Made by a program: the position numbers and the translations under genes
Shown: positions 5,377-6,641 of the stretch, piece after piece
How the letters are laid out: the number at the start of each line of letters is the position of its first letter
How positions within the stretch are numbered: position 1 is the first letter of the stretch
Assembly (NCBI GenBank): GCA_964541075.1
Contig: CAZIPZ010000207.1
Location: forward strand, 1 to 6,641
Source: CAZIPZ01 sp964541075
Lineage (GTDB): Bacteria > Acidobacteriota > Terriglobia > 20CM-2-55-15
Direction of reading: 5' to 3'
Length of the DNA stretch: 6,641 nucleotides
The notes under the pieces: model-generated
What the model was told of the DNA's origin: nothing
The model's database searches: none
Seen by the model: the letters and a program-made list of their open reading frames with translations, nothing else

Positions 5377-6641
5377 TTAGTGATTCAATAAGAACTCCGC
5401 CGTATTGAGCAGCGCCCACTGGATGTCTTCGGCGCCCAGCGTCCGGTCTTTTTCCAGAATGCGCTGCGCCACTTCCATTTCATTTTGCGTGGGACGCCGG
5501 GAGAGCGTCGTCAGAAACAATTCTTCGATGATTTCGGCATCGGATTTCGCCGATTCGATCGCCTTCTGGACCGCGCTGCCACGGTCGGCGCGAACTCGCG
5601 AGGTCACCGCGGGCGAACTCATCATTAGCATCGATTGCACGGCGCTTGTGTGATTTGAAATGGCAGGCGGCGTTTCGCGCGTGCTCTGTGAAAATGCCTG
5701 CATCAGGGCGGTGACGGCATTGCCGTCGCTGCCGGCATCGCGAATGGCCCCGCCGTTTCCGTTTTGGGGAGCGTTTCTGTTGGTAGCTCTCGATTTCACT
5801 GTGGGCGACGACAACTCTTTCACTCGCGTCACCGCCTGCCCATCCAGGTCAAAGTCATACGGACGTCCGGTCACTTGCGCAAGGACGTCGGCCACTTCGG
5901 GACCTGTTAGCACGCGAACGTATTTGCGAGCATAGTAGCGAGTGTAGTCATCCTTCCATTGCCCCGGATAGCGAGTGGACAACTGATATGCACTCGACTT
6001 CATGATGGTCTTGAACAGGTGGTGCATGCTGTAGCCGTTCGCTTTGAAGTCCCTTCCCATTGCTTCCAGCAGGCGAGGATTGGTGGGCTGAAGCGTCCAT
6101 CCCTTGGGGAGATTGCCTGCATCGAGGCGATTCAAGTCGAATCCATCGTAGGGCTCGACGAAACCCACGACCATCAGCTTGCCCCAGATCAGATTCACCG
6201 CAGCGCGGCTGAATTGAATGTGGTCAGAGGCGATGCGGCCCAGTTCCTGTCGAGGATTCACTCCCGGTCGCGGCTTTTCGCCGGTCAAGATGAACGCCGG
6301 TTCGTACGTGCGTCCGTCGCGAGGGAACCGGGCTTCTGCCATTGTGTTAAATGGAGCGTCGTTGCCCGTGGTGTAACCCTTCGCCGAGTCGTCCATGATC
6401 ATGTTCTGACTCGAAATATTCCGAGCGCGATCACTCCACGTTGCAACATTTCGCAGCTTTCCGAGAAATGCAGCGTGCTGATGAAATTCGGTTCTCGTCT
6501 TTTCACTGAGATAGGAATTGATTGATTCGATGTGCCCAGCACCGTCATGGCAGGAGATGCAATCCATGTTGATTCCCAGGAAGATACGGCCCATATTCAC
6601 CGAAACTTCGTCGATGAAATCCAACCGGTTCTCAAGGTAGT
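5377..6641 (-). CDS. DUF1549/DUF1553-family c-type cytochrome, 5'-truncated by the window edge
   Basis: The reading frame stays open to the window edge (first full codon at 6639), so about 420 C-terminal residues are visible and the N-terminus is missing. Near the start, YLENRLDFIDE leads into a CISCH haem c motif encoded at 6547-6561, typical of the end of DUF1549. The DUF1553 part follows: FSRAAVNLIWGKLMVVGFVEPYDGFD, then NPRLLEAMGRDFKANGYSMHHL, then an SSAYQLS and LTGPEVADVLAQVTG region. After a polar Asn/Gly/Ser linker (about 5700-5810) comes FSQSTRETPPA and the C-terminal EELFLTTLSRRPTQNE helix pair. Haem attachment implies export by Sec, so a signal peptide is expected upstream of the window. 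A TTG at 6624 is not a credible start because conserved sequence continues beyond it. It is the first visible gene of the operon with DUF1501. Its enzymatic role is not established. Confidence 0.92.
   Translation of the reverse strand, partial: YLENRLDFIDEVSVNMGRIFLGINMDCISCHDGAGHIESINSYLSEKTRTEFHQHAAFLGKLRNVATWSDRARNISSQNMIMDDSAKGYTTGNDAPFNTMAEARFPRDGRTYEPAFILTGEKPRPGVNPRQELGRIASDHIQFSRAAVNLIWGKLMVVGFVEPYDGFDLNRLDAGNLPKGWTLQPTNPRLLEAMGRDFKANGYSMHHLFKTIMKSSAYQLSTRYPGQWKDDYTRYYARKYVRVLTGPEVADVLAQVTGRPYDFDLDGQAVTRVKELSSPTVKSRATNRNAPQNGNGGAIRDAGSDGNAVTALMQAFSQSTRETPPAISNHTSAVQSMLMMSSPAVTSRVRADRGSAVQKAIESAKSDAEIIEELFLTTLSRRPTQNEMEVAQRILEKDRTLGAEDIQWALLNTAEFLLNH
6547..6561 (-). other. CxxCH haem c attachment motif
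   Basis: Codons TGC ATC TCC TGC CAT encode Cys-Ile-Ser-Cys-His in the DUF1553-family protein. This is the only CxxCH in the visible part; others may lie in the missing N-terminus. Confidence 0.85.

Noticed and set aside
5959..6525. A 188-residue plus-strand open frame opposite the DUF1553 gene
   Set aside because: It is fully antisense to a strongly conserved coding region, shows no recognised domain or good ribosome site, and is best explained as a codon-bias shadow.

Overview
The window looks like a stretch of bacterial chromosome, most likely from an Acidobacteriota or a related lineage such as Planctomycetota or Verrucomicrobiota. Three things support this: a DUF1549/DUF1553 c-type cytochrome gene next to a Tat-exported DUF1501 gene, a C-terminal domain resembling the pilin domains common in Acidobacteriota, and moderately high GC with dense short-gap gene packing. 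The phylum call is an inference from gene content. No rRNA, tRNA, CRISPR, insertion sequence or phage gene was seen.

There are two gene blocks that converge at about 3029-3067. The plus-strand block (44-3028) holds a CapA-family metallophosphatase-like protein with an N-terminal membrane segment, a HupE/UreJ-type membrane protein with a signal peptide and an EF-hand-like loop, and a single-pass membrane protein with a pilin-like C-terminal domain. The last two overlap by ATGA, so they are probably translationally coupled. The minus-strand block (6641 down to 3068) holds a DUF1553-family cytochrome whose 5' end lies outside the window, a DUF1501 protein with a Tat signal, and a secreted formylglycine-generating-enzyme-like (SUMF1-type) protein. 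Gaps are 31 bp and 7 bp, as expected for one operon. All six products are predicted to be exported or membrane-bound.

The most striking non-coding signal is a perfect 17-bp inverted repeat (1262-1278 / 1287-1303, 8-nt loop) followed by seven T residues. It contains the probable GTG start codon of the HupE-type gene, and an outer helix can pair part of its Shine-Dalgarno. It has the form of an intrinsic terminator, yet it lies in the start and signal-peptide codons of the next gene, which suggests attenuation or translational gating.

On the minus strand, the DUF1553/DUF1501 pair is a recurrent but poorly understood partnership. Here it is joined by a SUMF1-type protein that lacks the catalytic cysteine pair of true formylglycine-generating enzymes, and the DUF1501 protein has no sulfatase-type cysteine motif. 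Classical sulfatase maturation is therefore unlikely. Intergenic space is minimal: no stretch over 300 bases lacks a gene.
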